Below are positions 34,427-45,487 of a DNA stretch of 64,000 bases, piece after piece. The DNA is from Alternaria dauci (taxonomy: Eukaryota; Ascomycota; Dothideomycetes; Pleosporales; Pleosporaceae), in the NCBI RefSeq assembly GCF_042100115.1, contig NC_091272.1, forward strand, positions 620,001 to 684,000, written 5' to 3'. The position numbers and the translations under genes were made by a program. Each line of letters begins with the position of its first letter. The first letter of the stretch is position 1. The notes beneath the pieces were generated by a model. It saw only the letters and a list, made by a program, of their open reading frames with translations. It was not told the DNA's origin and did not search any database.

Positions 34427-37400
34427 ATGTCCAACGCACCTCGAGGCGGCGGAGACAGAGGCCGCGGTGGAGACAGAGGTCGCGGTGGAGACAGAGGTCG
34501 CGGTGGAGACAGAGGTCGCGGTGGAGGAGACAGGGGCCGGGGCGGTTTCCACGGTGATCGTGGTGATCGTGGTGATCGTGGAGGCGGCCGCGGCGGTGGA
34601 AGGGGTGACTTTGGAGGTCGAGGAAGAGGAGAAAGCGGCTTTCGCGGAGATCGAGGTGGCGGCTTTCGTGGCGATAGGGGAGGTGGTTTCCGGGGGGACC
34701 GAGGTGGGGGTTTTCGAGGCGATAGAGGCGGAGGTGGAGGTCGTGGTGGTAGAGGAGGCTATAGCGGACCGCCCGGGGGTGGCCAACAAGGCATCCAGGC
34801 CTTCTCGTAAGTTGCAAATTCACGTTTGTGCCTGTCAGGCTTAACATGCATGTAGCAACCCCCAGCCACAAGACCCAAAGGTCGCTAAGGTCGAAGATGC
34901 TTTGCACCCCATTGGGAAGAAAGGGCTTGATCTGAGCACCTTGAAGCTCAAAGAAGGCAATCCGACTAGGCCTGGATATGGCACTAGGGGTATCAAGGTG
35001 GAGCTCACTGCAAACTACGTTGAGTTGCTACCACCATCAAACATGGTATTGTATCGCTACGATGTCGACGTTCAGCCCGAAGCGACTGGAAGGAAGCGGC
35101 ACAGAATCATCGAGCTTCTACTCCAGACGCCAGAAATGGCCATACACAAAGCCGACATTGCAACCGACTTTCGCGCAACCATGGTTTCAAAGACCAAGTT
35201 CAAGCATGACGACGACATCTTCGAGATTCAGTTTCGGTCCGAAGGCGAGGACGAACCGGCAGCGAACGCCACCGTATACAAAGTCCGCGTCAAATACACA
35301 AAGGCTTTAAGCATTGGCGAGTTGGTCAACTGGATGAACTCAACCAACATTGGTCAGTCATTTGATGATAAGCAAGAGCTGACACAAGCGCTCAACATCT
35401 TTCTGAATCACTACGCCAAGTCGGCAAACAATCTTGCCACGATAGGGTCGACGAAAAGCTTTTCCTTGAGCCAGAATGCGATGAAAGCTGATCTGGGCGC
35501 TGGACTCAATGTCATTCGCGGTTTCTTCTCAAGTGTGCGTGTTGCAACGGCTCGCATCTTGGTCAATATCAATGTCAGCCATGGAGCGTTTTACCACGAC
35601 GGACCCCTACCAGCCCTTATGGGAAGCTATGGTACCTGGAATACAAGCGCCCTGGAGAAGTTCCTCAAGCTGGTTCGGGTTCAGACAACTCATCTCCCGA
35701 AGAAGTTGAACAAAGCTGGCCATGTTATTCTGCGAATCAAGACCATTTTTGGACTTGCTAGGAAGGACGATGGACATAAATTGGCGAACAGGCCACGCAT
35801 CAAGGGGCATGGAGCAGGCGCCAAGGACGTTGAGTTCTGGCTCGATAGCGATGCCGGCTCTTCTGGTGCACCCAAGACGGAAGCAGGTACTTCGAAGGGC
35901 AAAAGCAAAGGAAAGGCCCAGCCGAAAGGACCAGCACCTTCGGGAACGGGCCGATACATCAGTGTATATGACTTCTTCAAGACAAGTATGCTCTTATCCA
36001 CCTTTATTGTATCACGATACTAACATCATATAGCGTACAACATCACCCTTCAACGCCCTGAGCTACCCGTAGTCAACTGTGGCAACCGAGAGAACCCGAT
36101 GTACCTCCCGGCAGAGGTTTGCGTTGTCGTTCCGGGCCAGGCATCAAAAGCTAAGCTTGACGCTGGCCAGACACAGCAGATGATTCGATACGCTGTTCGT
36201 AAGCCATGGGAAAATGCGAAGTCGATTCTTGATGAGGGTGTGCCGACCGTTGGTCTGGATCAGACTACCAACATACTTTTGGTAGGCCGCAGGCTTTGCC
36301 ATCAAATTCTTACATGCTAACTATTCTTAGCGCTCTTTTGGTCTTACCATCACGCCGGGTCTAGTCAAAGTACCAGGTCGAGTTCTTCCCGGTCCCAGAG
36401 TAATTTACCAACAAAACAAAACGGCCTCCATCGACCAGAAATTTGGTCGTTGGAACATGATGAATATCAAGTTCCATACCGGTACCAGACTAGCGAAGTG
36501 GTCGACTGTCATGATCACTCTTCCAAATAAACAAGGCTCTTTCGACGCCCAGGCTCTGACTGCGGTCATGCAGGAGTTCCATCAGGGCTTACTCAAGGTT
36601 GGTGTCATGGCTGAGAGGCCTATGCCTGTGCAACGTCTCCAGCTCCAACACCCAGATGACCCTTCTCTTGGTTCCTTCTTACGAAAGGAGGCCGACCGTG
36701 TCGATCTTTTGTTCGTTGTGTTGCCAGAGGTAAACACAACTTTGTACAAGCGTATCAAAACACTCGCGGACAAAGACTTTGGTCTTCACACCATCTGTTC
36801 TGTGGGCTCCAAGCTCTGGAAAGATAGAGGACGGGATCAATACATTGCCAACGTCGCGCTGAAGTTTAATCTGAAGTTGGGTGGCATCAATCAGATTGTC
36901 GAGAAAACGAACTTGGGCATAATTGAAGGAGACAAAACCATGGTAGTCGGTATCGACGTTACTCATCCATCGCCTGGCTCGGCTTCCAACGCACCATCGG
37001 TATCGGCAATGGTCGCATCCGTGGACAGGTTCCTTGGCCAATGGCCTGCTACTTTGCGTATCCAGCGTGGAAAACAGGAAAACGTCGACGATCTTGCCGA
37101 AATGCTCAAATCACGACTCAACCTATGGAAGAGTAAAGGCAAGGACCACCAGGGCAAACTCCACCAAGTTTTCCCTGAGAATATTCTTATCTACCGTGAT
37201 GGTGTATCAGAAGGACAGTACGATATGGTGCTCTCACAAGAGCTTCCCCAGTTGCGGAAAGCATGCGAGGCAGTGTACCCAGCAACTGATACTAAGAAGG
37301 GTCTGCCGCGATTCACGATCGTTATATGTGGCAAACGACACAAGACACGCTTCTACCCAACAGCCCAGAAAGATTGCGACGGAAATCCTGACCTTGGCAA

Positions 37401-37857
37401 GAGCTCCGGCAATACGAAGCCCGGCACTGTCGTCGATCGCGGCGTAACTGAAGCCCGCAATTGGGATTTCTTCCTCCAAGCACACGCCGCACTCCAGGGC
37501 ACGGCTCGTCCCTGCCATTACTACATTGTGCACGACGAGATATTTCGCCAGGTCTACGCGAAACAGGTTCCGGCGCCGTTTGGTAACATCGCCGATATTG
37601 TCGAAGATCTCACGCACAATATGTGCTACCTGTTCGGTCGTGCGACGAAAGCTGTCAGCCTCTGCCCACCAGCTTACTATGCTGACCTGGCTTGTGAACG
37701 CGCGCGTTGCTATCTGGCGAATCTGTTCGACACGCCGACGCCGAGTGCAGCACCTTCCATGGCTGAAACCTCTGTAGCTGGGGGCGCGGGACAGGCTCCA
37801 AATGCGGCGGATGTACAGATTCACCAGAAAATCAGGGACACCATGTTCTACATCTAG
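34427..37857 (+). CDS. Argonaute (QDE-2-like), slicer residues intact
   Basis: Four exons: 34427..34806, 34856..35985, 36034..36281 and 36331..37857 (1094 residues). Argonaute loads small RNAs and cleaves complementary transcripts in quelling and related RNAi. The first about 125 residues are an Arg/Gly-Asp repeat tail (GDRGRGG units, then FRGDRGGG units). N and linker domains follow, then a PAZ region that ends near YLPAEVCVVVPGQ. PIWI starts near residue 780. The four metal-binding residues are all visible: Asp in GIDVTHPSPG (~795), Glu in KQENVDD (~835), Asp in YRDGVSEGQ (~874) and His in ARPCHYYIVHDE (~980). The C-terminus ends DTMFYI. Cleavage competence is therefore expected. RG-rich tails are often arginine-methylated; that is inference here. 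Confidence 0.94.
34451..34522 (+). repeat. Four tandem 18-bp units in the Argonaute RG tail
   Basis: The unit GGAGACAGAGGTCGCGGT occurs four times head to tail (first copy with one mismatch), each encoding GDRGRG. Three tandem copies of GGTGATCGT follow at 34553-34579. Copy number could vary between strains by slippage. Confidence 0.85.
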
Positions 37858-38773
37858 GTGATAGACTCATGGCCGTGCCGCACCACATAAGAAACAGGCA
37901 AGCCTGTTTAAAACTCTAATCATTCGCTTTATATCATTAGACTGAACAAATCACGGCCAGACGGGGAAACTCTTCGACTGGCGTGTGATCACCGTAACAG
38001 AATATCGATCGGAGGAAGGAAGAGATGGAAAGTTGGATAGGACAACATGGTGGGATACAAATTGAGAGGGCGTTGGATGATACTTCATTACTACATAGAA
38101 GCTGCATAACAGCTAAATACACTCGTTTCACATGATTCTTCTCTTCTTCCGCGACTTTGATTTTCCTCACAACCGAGGCACGTATCCCGAGTTGTTAGGC
38201 GGTGCATCAATCTAAGCTGCCATCTAGCAAGTTACCTGGTCCGCTGCTACCAGCCTCATACTATACGGCCGACCCTCACAGATGGCGGTTGATTCTCGCG
38301 ACTGTAGGCCCTGCAACCTGCTCCGTATTTTGTTGCGATAACATTCTGGTCTATGATGTCACGCTGCTCCATCCACTCGCCAATGCGCTTCTCAGAATCC
38401 CCCGGATCTTACATGCTCGAGGTGTCGATGAAGCTGCCGCCAAGGTCAAAATAGGTGTCTAACAGAGAGACGGCATCCTCGCTGACACCAAACGGTCTGC
38501 TCCGTGAGCTGCCAATGATGTTTCTGCCTAGTGCAATGGATGAAACCTTGACATCGGCAGTAGACGATAAGACGTGAGGTGTTCCATGCCATTCGCGTCG
38601 TGTCGAGCGAGAGCAGCGTAGTCGTTATGGTTGGCGGTTCTGGCACTTGGACGATAGATGTGACGGAGCGTGATCGCGTTATATAGGTATAGTTTCGTTA
38701 CCTCCATTCCCTGGCGTCATGCATGCAGGGTCCGCTCCACACACGCTCTGCTGACACCCTTGTCATAACACCG
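37858..38773. other. Intergenic region between convergent genes
   Basis: About 0.9 kb between Argonaute and the bZIP-like gene. No conserved ORF or RNA gene recognised. Confidence 0.45.
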
Positions 38774-39798
38774 TTAGCGGAACTGATCTGGCAAACTCTT
38801 CAGCATCATGTTATGCCACTGCTGTGGCGTGATCGGCTTCTCGCCCCGTGTTCCGCGCCAGTAGTTTGTGGCTTCGTACACCTCGGGACATCCGCTGAGC
38901 AACCAGCCCCACTTCTCGAGGAATCCCGGATCGATTTCCCAGCTGCGATAATCTTCTGGAGGACCCCATACTATCAATATTGGTTTGCGATCTAGATGGT
39001 TGTATTCGCAGACATCGATGCATAGCTCGTCTTCATAGTCAATGGGCTCTGTCCATTGAAATGCCAGGAGCATGTTGTCGCGCACTTTGGGCCAGGGGAA
39101 CAGATCAAGCCAGGGATGGTGCTTTATGGATCTCTGTAATTGAGTAGGCTGTAGACATGCAGGCCATCCTGCTGCAGCTTCCGAGCCCAAGAGTGGGCCC
39201 TGCTTGTTCAGCGGCGAGATGCCATACCAATCATAGTACTGCGCTGTAACTCCCAGTAAACCGGCATTCCGCGCGAGACCACTAGCTACGTTGTACTTGA
39301 GAAGGAGTGGCAAGTGTGACAAGGCGGGAGTCCCTTGCATGTAGCTGGCATATGCATGTTCAGAGAAGCGCTGCATAAGCTCTTTCACTCTAGGATGAGC
39401 GGCCATGCATGACTTTTGCGTTATTGTACCATCTGGTTCGTTAGAACCATCTTTGCATGTGTCGGACGTGCTGCATTCACGACCCGATGCATCGCTCTCG
39501 TGGAACTCGTCCGGCCCAACGACACGGTGTGGTTGTTTGATGGCGGCTTTCTTCTCTTGTGCACGATTTCCTGCAAGATGTCAGGTTATGTTCTTTGTTC
39601 CTGACCCGCTAACCGGCAGTGCCACTCACTCCGTGCTCGCTGGTTTAGGCGATTCTGTAATTTTCGCCTTTCAACGGGATTCGTTACACCCATCCAATCT
39701 TCTTTCTCGCTGCGCAGCTCTGGTCGATGAGACGACCAAGCGAACTCGATAAGAGCATCTGAATGGCTGGAATCTGATGGCGTCGGAGTTGCTGACAT
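38774..39798 (-). CDS. bZIP-like transcription factor with DUF3425 domain
   Basis: Two exons on the reverse strand, 39630..39798 and 38774..39570 (321 residues). The intron GTGAGT..GCAG splits the basic region; joining gives DWMGVTNPVERRKLQNR followed by LNQRARRNRAQEKKAA at about residues 35-66. This is the bZIP-like basic segment usually found with DUF3425. A leucine zipper after it is not obvious. The C-terminal part (about 150-321) has the DUF3425 look: LPLLLKYNVASGLARNA, a PTQLQRSIKHHPWLDLFPWP block, and the late WEIDPGFLEKWGWLL. These proteins are presumed nuclear regulators in filamentous fungi; targets unknown. Confidence 0.8.
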
Positions 39799-40795
39799 TG
39801 CGGCAAGGGAAGATCGTGTTTGAGGTTGTTATGCTCCGAGTGAATGCGAGCATATATGCAGATGGATGACGGTTCGCAAATCGGACCTTTGCATTCGAGC
39901 CCCGCTTCGAGAAACAGCATAGCCGCATCATGTTTCAAGGTATTAGCGGGGATTTGAGGTCTAGTATGGGCTGATGGTGCTTCGATGGGCGTCAGCAGCC
40001 TGCATAAAGTCCACGTTAGCTTCCATTAGTGCCTGAGCTGATGCGCCGGTGCCATGAGAACGGCGGCTAGACCCACTACCGACTCGTTTTCGCACTCGCG
40101 CTCGGTATTCGGTCAAGTGTATAGTAGAACAAGTGCGCGATTCCCTAGTCGTAATCATGGGTAGATATAAAGAACGCGCATTACTGCCATTCTCAACACA
40201 TGTATACCTGTATCCAGCGTTTCAAACAGAGTTCAGATATAGTTAAACAAGGCGCATAATGCTTCGACTTGCACCAGCCTCAACTGCTCGGATTTCGCGG
40301 CTATCTCCGTTCATCAAATCTTATTCATGCGAAGCTTGGCCTTCTTGTCGCCGATGCTTCCTAATTCCGACAGAAAATTAGTACGTACGCTGTGGCTCAG
40401 TCAGTGTCTTAAATTGATCACGCGTCGGATCCGTAGCTCTCTAGTCTTGATTCGTTCCCGCCAAAAGTGGTTGTATTTCATTTATTGGTTTTACCGCTTG
40501 GCCGTCGGAAGTTAGAAGACTTTCTTTTGTCGGCTATGCTTTTCTTTCCATCCGTCTCATAATGTCCAATGAGTGAACCACCTCCTACGGCCTAAACTTT
40601 ACATTCTCGTTTTTGCGGTATCCACAGGTCACAGAGAGTTTGACGGAGAGCGTCACTTGAACACTGCTAAGTTCTGTCAGTCAAAGGCCTACCCGCTAGC
40701 AGTCCATCGGAAATGCAACCGCTGGCATAGATTTACTCACTTCATCTCCATCCTATACTTGCGCTCTGATTCCGGACTGCTCGAGCATGTCTGTT
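39799..40795. other. Gene-free stretch, bZIP-like promoter side
   Basis: About 1 kb. It includes the 5' side of the bZIP-like gene and the 3' side of the next reverse-strand gene. A 40-codon ORF at 40259-40381 looks like a mitochondrial presequence but has no supported continuation. Confidence 0.4.
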
Positions 40796-41722
40796 CTATT
40801 TACCAGCAGCAGGAACGCGGTCGAGCGGAACGGTCTCGTTATCTCGGATTAGGACTGCTGGCCGATCATATTCGAAAACAATCTCTAGTGCCGGTCTGCT
40901 TTGGGTAAGGAACTCAAGGAACTCGCGACGGAAAGCCTCATGGTAGACGCCACGGAATTCGAGGTATCGTAGCTTCGGAACGAAGGTTTTGTCATTTAGC
41001 CACTCGAGTGTGCTATTGAGACGTATGCGCTTGGACTTCTGGCCTTGGACTACTGTCAGAGTGACGGATTCGATGTTCGCGCAGTTTTTGAGAATTGTTG
41101 GGAATGCGGTACGGGTGAGCTTGGATGTGCCATGGAGAGCGATAACCTCTAGTTGAGGAAGGGCTTTGGTGAGCTTCTCCACGCCAGCGCTTGTGATCTC
41201 AATTGCCTCCTTTCTTTCAGGATCACCGGCGATGAACACGCGGACTGCGGCCCGGAATGCAGCATCTGCATTCGCGATGACGTCAATGAGGGTGCTGAAT
41301 ATCATCAGCAAAAGTGACTACGGTCTCGGCCAGAGTACGACATACTCGTCTACGTTGATACCAGGAGCAAAAACAAGCTTTTGAACAGGTTTTGCGGTGC
41401 TATCAAACTTGGTAGATGCATCTACATGCAGCGTCTGCTCATCGGGGACTGCAGCGGGCTGATATTCGATGGGCTGCCCTTTTCTGGCCTTTGCACGCTT
41501 CTCGAAGTCGGAGTATTTTTCAGCCGGAGGTTGAGCCTCCAGACGTGCATCCCATTTCTCCTTTGGCTCATCCCAGGGTCCGTAAGGCTGGCTGGCCGGA
41601 ATGTCCTCATCAGGACTCGTGTCCGACCCCGCCTGCCGTTCCTCAATCACCTTGAGGCGTTGGAGCTCTCTCTCCTTCTCCTTCTGCTTCTTCTTTTTGG
41701 CTGATCCGGAAAGTGGTGCCAT
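40796..41722 (-). CDS. Hypothetical protein, possible leucine-rich-repeat-like C-terminus
   Basis: Two exons on the reverse strand, 41346..41722 and 40796..41294, joined by a 51-bp intron (GTATGT..TTCAG, branch-like CTGAT) into 291 residues. Taken separately the halves look like two short ORFs; the splice keeps frame and gives PGINVDDTLIDVIANADAAF. The N-terminus is a Lys/Glu-rich coiled segment (KKKKQKEKERELQRL) followed by an acidic Pro-rich linker. The C-terminal half has repeated Leu-spaced units (LPQLEVIALHGTSKLTRTAF, CANIESVTLTVV, VPKLRYLEFRGV) resembling an LRR-type fold. I do not recognise a named family. Confidence 0.6.
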
Positions 41723-42487
41723 GGTGTTTGTAGGTATGCGACGTTTCGTGACTCGAAGAAGCCAGGTGTTGAGGTACGGAAAGAAGAGAATACCGGAAGG
41801 CGGGGGTTCCCACTATTTCCACCCACTTGCCGTAAGAGGCTTAGCCATATCGTGGCCCTTTGGCAGCTCAAGCTTTACGCCCCGCATCTGCTACTCTCTT
41901 GTCCTCACTAAGCATCGTAGTCGTAGTATTACAACTACTGCAATATGTCTCACAGTAACATAGTCGCGTGTCAACACGACCGGCAACCCATCACCTCTTC
42001 ATACCACATCAGTGCCAAGAAGATGATGTAGCTAGGGGGACTGAGTACATCACATCGACTGGCAGCTCAGTTCTTCATATGTTGAACTTCTTAGGCACAC
42101 CAGACTTGGGATAGCTAGTTGATTTCATCAGGCCTGTTTTGTTGGCTCGCAAGAATGAACTGGCCGAGAGCGAGCAGGCGCGGATTTATTCCTTTGGAAA
42201 CAAGATTGGTTGATCGATATCTCTGGCCCGGAGCAGTGTTGTCCGGAGGAGCCACATACAACAATACTGTGTTTTGAGAAGAGAGCACGCGATATCAGCG
42301 TCAACAACTTTGAGCTTCCTCATGCTCCCTAGCGCTGGCTGCCTGAGGGAGCCACGGTGATGACTCATAACGAGTCTAGGCTTCCATCTGTACTCCTTGA
42401 TGCGTCCAGTGTATTCATAAACGAAGCTATAGCAAAGAAAGCCTTGGATTATTGCAAACCAGCGGAATCCTATCCTCGAACCTCAGA
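41723..42487. other. Divergent intergenic region
   Basis: 765 bp between the LRR-like gene and the GNAT gene. Only short ORFs; nothing recognised. Confidence 0.45.
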
Positions 42488-43132
42488 ATGTCACCATACG
42501 ACTTTCACTTGTCGACTCCTCGTCTGTACCTTTCCTACGGCGACCCATCTTCCGACGCACACTGCGATTTTGTCTTGGAGCTCCTCCATGGTGCTCCCTC
42601 CCTCCGACGGCATCCAAACATAGTTGAGGAAGTACCAGATCGCGAAGCCGTGAGGAAGATCATGGGTAATGGGGATGAGAAACTCCGCACGGAGGGCTAT
42701 GGACGTTACATAGTCAGCTTGAAACCAGACGCGGGAAATGAAGATGGGAAGGCCGGTATTCCATTCTCCCAAAGGGAATTGGAACACATCGGATATGTTA
42801 CCATGCAACTTGGTCGTATCCCAGGTGAACAAGCACCTACCATACCGGATCTAGGCTTCAGCATGATTGAGCGTTATCATGGCAAAGGGTACGCAACGGA
42901 AGCTGCACAAGGCTTGATGAAATACTTTGCCGACGAGAAGGGCGTGAAAGAGATCGCGGGTATGACTGATGCCGACAACGAAGAAGCGCGAAGATTATTC
43001 AGAAGATTGGGGTTCACGAACCATGGGGTGAGAAGTGTAAAGGGTGTTCGATGGTCAGGTGAGGAGCTCGATGTAGATGTTTGGACATGGGGATTGGAAG
43101 ACGGTAGAAAGTTAGAGGACATTGGGCTTTAA
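42488..43132 (+). CDS. GNAT-family N-acetyltransferase (RimJ/RimL-like)
   Basis: Single exon, 214 residues, starting at the ATG that begins MSPYDFHLSTPRLYLSYG. The STPRLYL opening is typical of RimJ/RimL-type acetyltransferases. The acetyl-CoA pyrophosphate loop region is seen in GFSMIERYHGKGYATEAAQG (about 123-142), and the C-terminal part has the usual DADNEEARRLFRRLGF. These enzymes acetylate amino groups of proteins or small molecules; the substrate cannot be read. The gene is tail to tail with the NCS1 permease, only 32 bp apart. Confidence 0.85.
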   Translation: MSPYDFHLSTPRLYLSYGDPSSDAHCDFVLELLHGAPSLRRHPNIVEEVPDREAVRKIMGNGDEKLRTEGYGRYIVSLKPDAGNEDGKAGIPFSQRELEHIGYVTMQLGRIPGEQAPTIPDLGFSMIERYHGKGYATEAAQGLMKYFADEKGVKEIAGMTDADNEEARRLFRRLGFTNHGVRSVKGVRWSGEELDVDVWTWGLEDGRKLEDIGL

Positions 43133-43164
43133 TCTAATCCGCACGTGATACAATATATCGCCCC

Positions 43165-44996
43165 TTAGTTGTCCTGGACCTGGCTTGAAGATCGAGGAGA
43201 CACATGTGTTCCAGCTTCAACCTTATCTCCACCACTTTTACCATCGAGCGATAGGCTCCCCGCTTCAGTATCGACCTCGACCCCTTCCAAATACTCAAAG
43301 CCGGTTATGATACGTGGGACGAGCGTCTCCTCAGCTGGGAAGAAGAGGTTGCAAACGTAGTACAAAAAGATAGACAAAAAGAAACCATAAAGCCAATTGA
43401 ATGTAAAGAGATTCTGCAAGCCGGCTGCAAGCTTCAATTTCGGGTTCACTTTGTTGGCCAATCCTGGTAGCAGAGGGATGATGGTAACGAATGTGGCAAC
43501 AACAGCGCGCCAGTTTGTGCCGTAGCGACCATATCGGTAAATACCATGTGGATCATACAAGGCAGGCACGTCGTACTTTCTGTGCTTGACTATCCAGTAG
43601 TCGGTGAATAGGATACCTGCCATAGGCGCCATGAAGATTGCATATGCGCTCATGAAGTTTAGGAACGCTTTTCCAGAAGCCACGATGATCCAAGGGCACA
43701 GGGCCCAGCCGCCGATGAAAGCCACAAGAATGGAGCCGCGGCGCACGTTGATGTACTTCGGTGCGAGCGTCGTGGCGTCATTGGCGAAAGACACGGCGTT
43801 TGCACTGATGTTAACGCTGAGTTGCCCAAGTAACCAAATCGAAGCACAGAAGAAAGCTGCCGCACGACCACCAGAAGTGTCCATCCAGGTATCGATGATC
43901 TGCAGCGGTGTCCAATAAGCCGTGCCCCAGATCTGCTGAGCGGCTGATGCGGAGACAATCCCCATAAGAGCGACCATGGTCTTGAAGAACGGGATTACCG
44001 GCAGCTGCCAGTATTGTGCTTTAGGGTCCTTGCTAAAGCGTGAGAAGTCGGGAATATTGACAGCGAGAGTGCTGTATCCCCCAGTGATGCTAGTCATGCT
44101 TGACAGCCAGAGCCAAGCTCTCTCAGCACCATGCACTGAAGCTGGACGCGTGAAAAAGGTCCCATTTCCACCTGCTTTGACAGAAACCCACACAGTCATG
44201 CCAATGGCCACAGGAGGTAACAGTACAGTCTTTACCCAGAACATGTATTGCAGCCTATGTGTTGGAATGAGAAGGAACGGAAACTGGATGAGCCAATACA
44301 AGAAGTATGAGATCATTCCAGCTGTGGTAAGACCGACGGATGCTGGTAGATGGTTTGGAACATCTCGGAAGCTTGGCCAGATAGCATTCAACATCTAGAA
44401 AGGCAAGTCAGGTCAATTCGATATATTCTAGCTTGCTTGAGGATTCGTACCGCAGTGACACATGTACCTCCATTGGCTGTCTGTACGCCGAACCAGAACA
44501 TGGCCAGGATACCTCTGCTCACGACAGCGAAGTAGCTGAACCAGTATCCGAAACTGGCACGAGATGCTATGGGAAATGGGATGTGTAAATTCGAGCCGAT
44601 GGCGCCATTGAGAACAGTCGGCAGGGCGTTGCATATGCCTGCCACAAGTGTTATGAGCACAGCGTCAGTCGCCGTCAAGCCTACTTCCATCAGTACGGTA
44701 TTCACAGAATTCAACGCAGCGGAGGACAAGCGCTTACCCAAGGTGAATATGGCTGATCCCGAGCTCCAAGTTGATATCGTGACGAGGTCACTGAACCAGT
44801 ACGTTACGAAGGCACTTTTACCCCATGTGCGTTTTTCTGGAGGCACAGGCTCCATGTCCGCGTTAGTCCATACATCAGGTGGTGCGATGCCACTGTTCTG
44901 TTTGGAAAGCACCCAACTCGATGGTTGTGTCACCCGGAGCTTGACCTTCTCTTTTGCCGCATGGCTGCGATTGCGCAGGTTGGCCGGTGTCAGCAT
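43165..44996 (-). CDS. NCS1-family permease (uracil/allantoin/nucleobase type)
   Basis: Three exons on the reverse strand, 44738..44996, 44451..44680 and 43165..44394 (572 residues), about 12 membrane spans. NCS1 carriers import purines, pyrimidines, allantoin or related ring compounds with H+. Signatures: PSSWVLSKQNSGIAPPDVW before TM1, TYWFSDLVTISTWSSGSAI in TM1, and LPTVLNGAIGSNLHIPFPI. Later come NIPDFSRFSKDPKAQYW and APMAGILFTDYWIVKH. The first intron is 57 bp, frame-neutral and lacks a stop; removing it restores FTLGLTATDAV. The ATG at 44996 is the first real ATG of this exon. The gene is divergent from a Zn2Cys6 regulator, and the shared promoter has several GATA sites. Confidence 0.9.
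44681..44737 (-). other. Stop-free, frame-neutral intron in the NCS1 gene
   Basis: 57 bp, GTAAGC..GTAG, 19 codons without a stop. Retention would insert 19 residues into the first membrane segment region rather than end the protein. Confidence 0.6.
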
Positions 44997-45487
44997 GATG
45001 ATGAAGCTGTGTAGATTCAACACGTCGTCCGACAGTATGACAGCCTATATGAACCCTAGGGTGTTTGCGCTACATACTTGAATCAGTGTCCAAGATAGAT
45101 AGGCATACTTGCGTTCCGTCGCACTGGGGGAAGATGGGGTAGCCTAGACCGGCCTTATCATCTGCGTCAACACGATTGGACAGACAATCATCGCTATCGG
45201 AGATTGTGCATCCCTCGTACAGCTCGCTATCGTGTTTCTGCATCCGAGAAAAGGTGTTCTGTGGTGATGCGACGCGTTGGGACGATATGGCAAGTGTACG
45301 CCACCTGGATAGGATGGTGCAGCCGAAACTCGGCCGGTGTCGCGCTGGGTAGCCCGCGCTTATCATACCGCGTCCTCCACCCCAACCATCTCGCATCCTC
45401 CGCGCTTATCATTTGGCGGCTTCGCCTCTCTCGAACCATGGCGGCAATCGAATTCGCTTCGAACCTTTCATTTGGTTTTGAACTGGC
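44997..45487. promoter_or_regulatory. Divergent promoter of NCS1 permease and Zn2Cys6 gene, rich in GATA sites
   Basis: By hand I count seven HGATAR-type sites in 491 bp: overlapping AGATAG at 45093-45102 (two), TTATCA at 45155, 45360 and 45406, and CTATCG at 45194 and 45227. GATA factors of the AreA/NIT2 type bind such sites under nitrogen limitation. A CCGAAACTCGGCCGG element lies at 45323-45337. Role is inferred. Confidence 0.5.
45330..45337. promoter_or_regulatory. TCGGCCGG element
   Basis: Related to the TCGGCCGA elements upstream of the dioxygenase genes at 48720 and 50853. The preceding CCGAAAC gives an everted CCGA..TCGG pair. Candidate Zn2Cys6 site. Confidence 0.35.

Noticed and set aside
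34451..34800. Repeat array as CRISPR or satellite
   Set aside because: The repeats are in frame, code for the RG tail of Argonaute and lack spacers.
38202..38462. Short ORF between Argonaute and the bZIP-like gene
   Set aside because: 86 codons, no start context, no conserved motif.
40796..41722. Two separate short minus-strand genes
   Set aside because: A 51-bp intron with good signals joins both in frame, so one two-exon gene is more likely.
43604..43918. Plus-strand ORFs inside the NCS1 gene
   Set aside because: Antisense of membrane segments of the permease.
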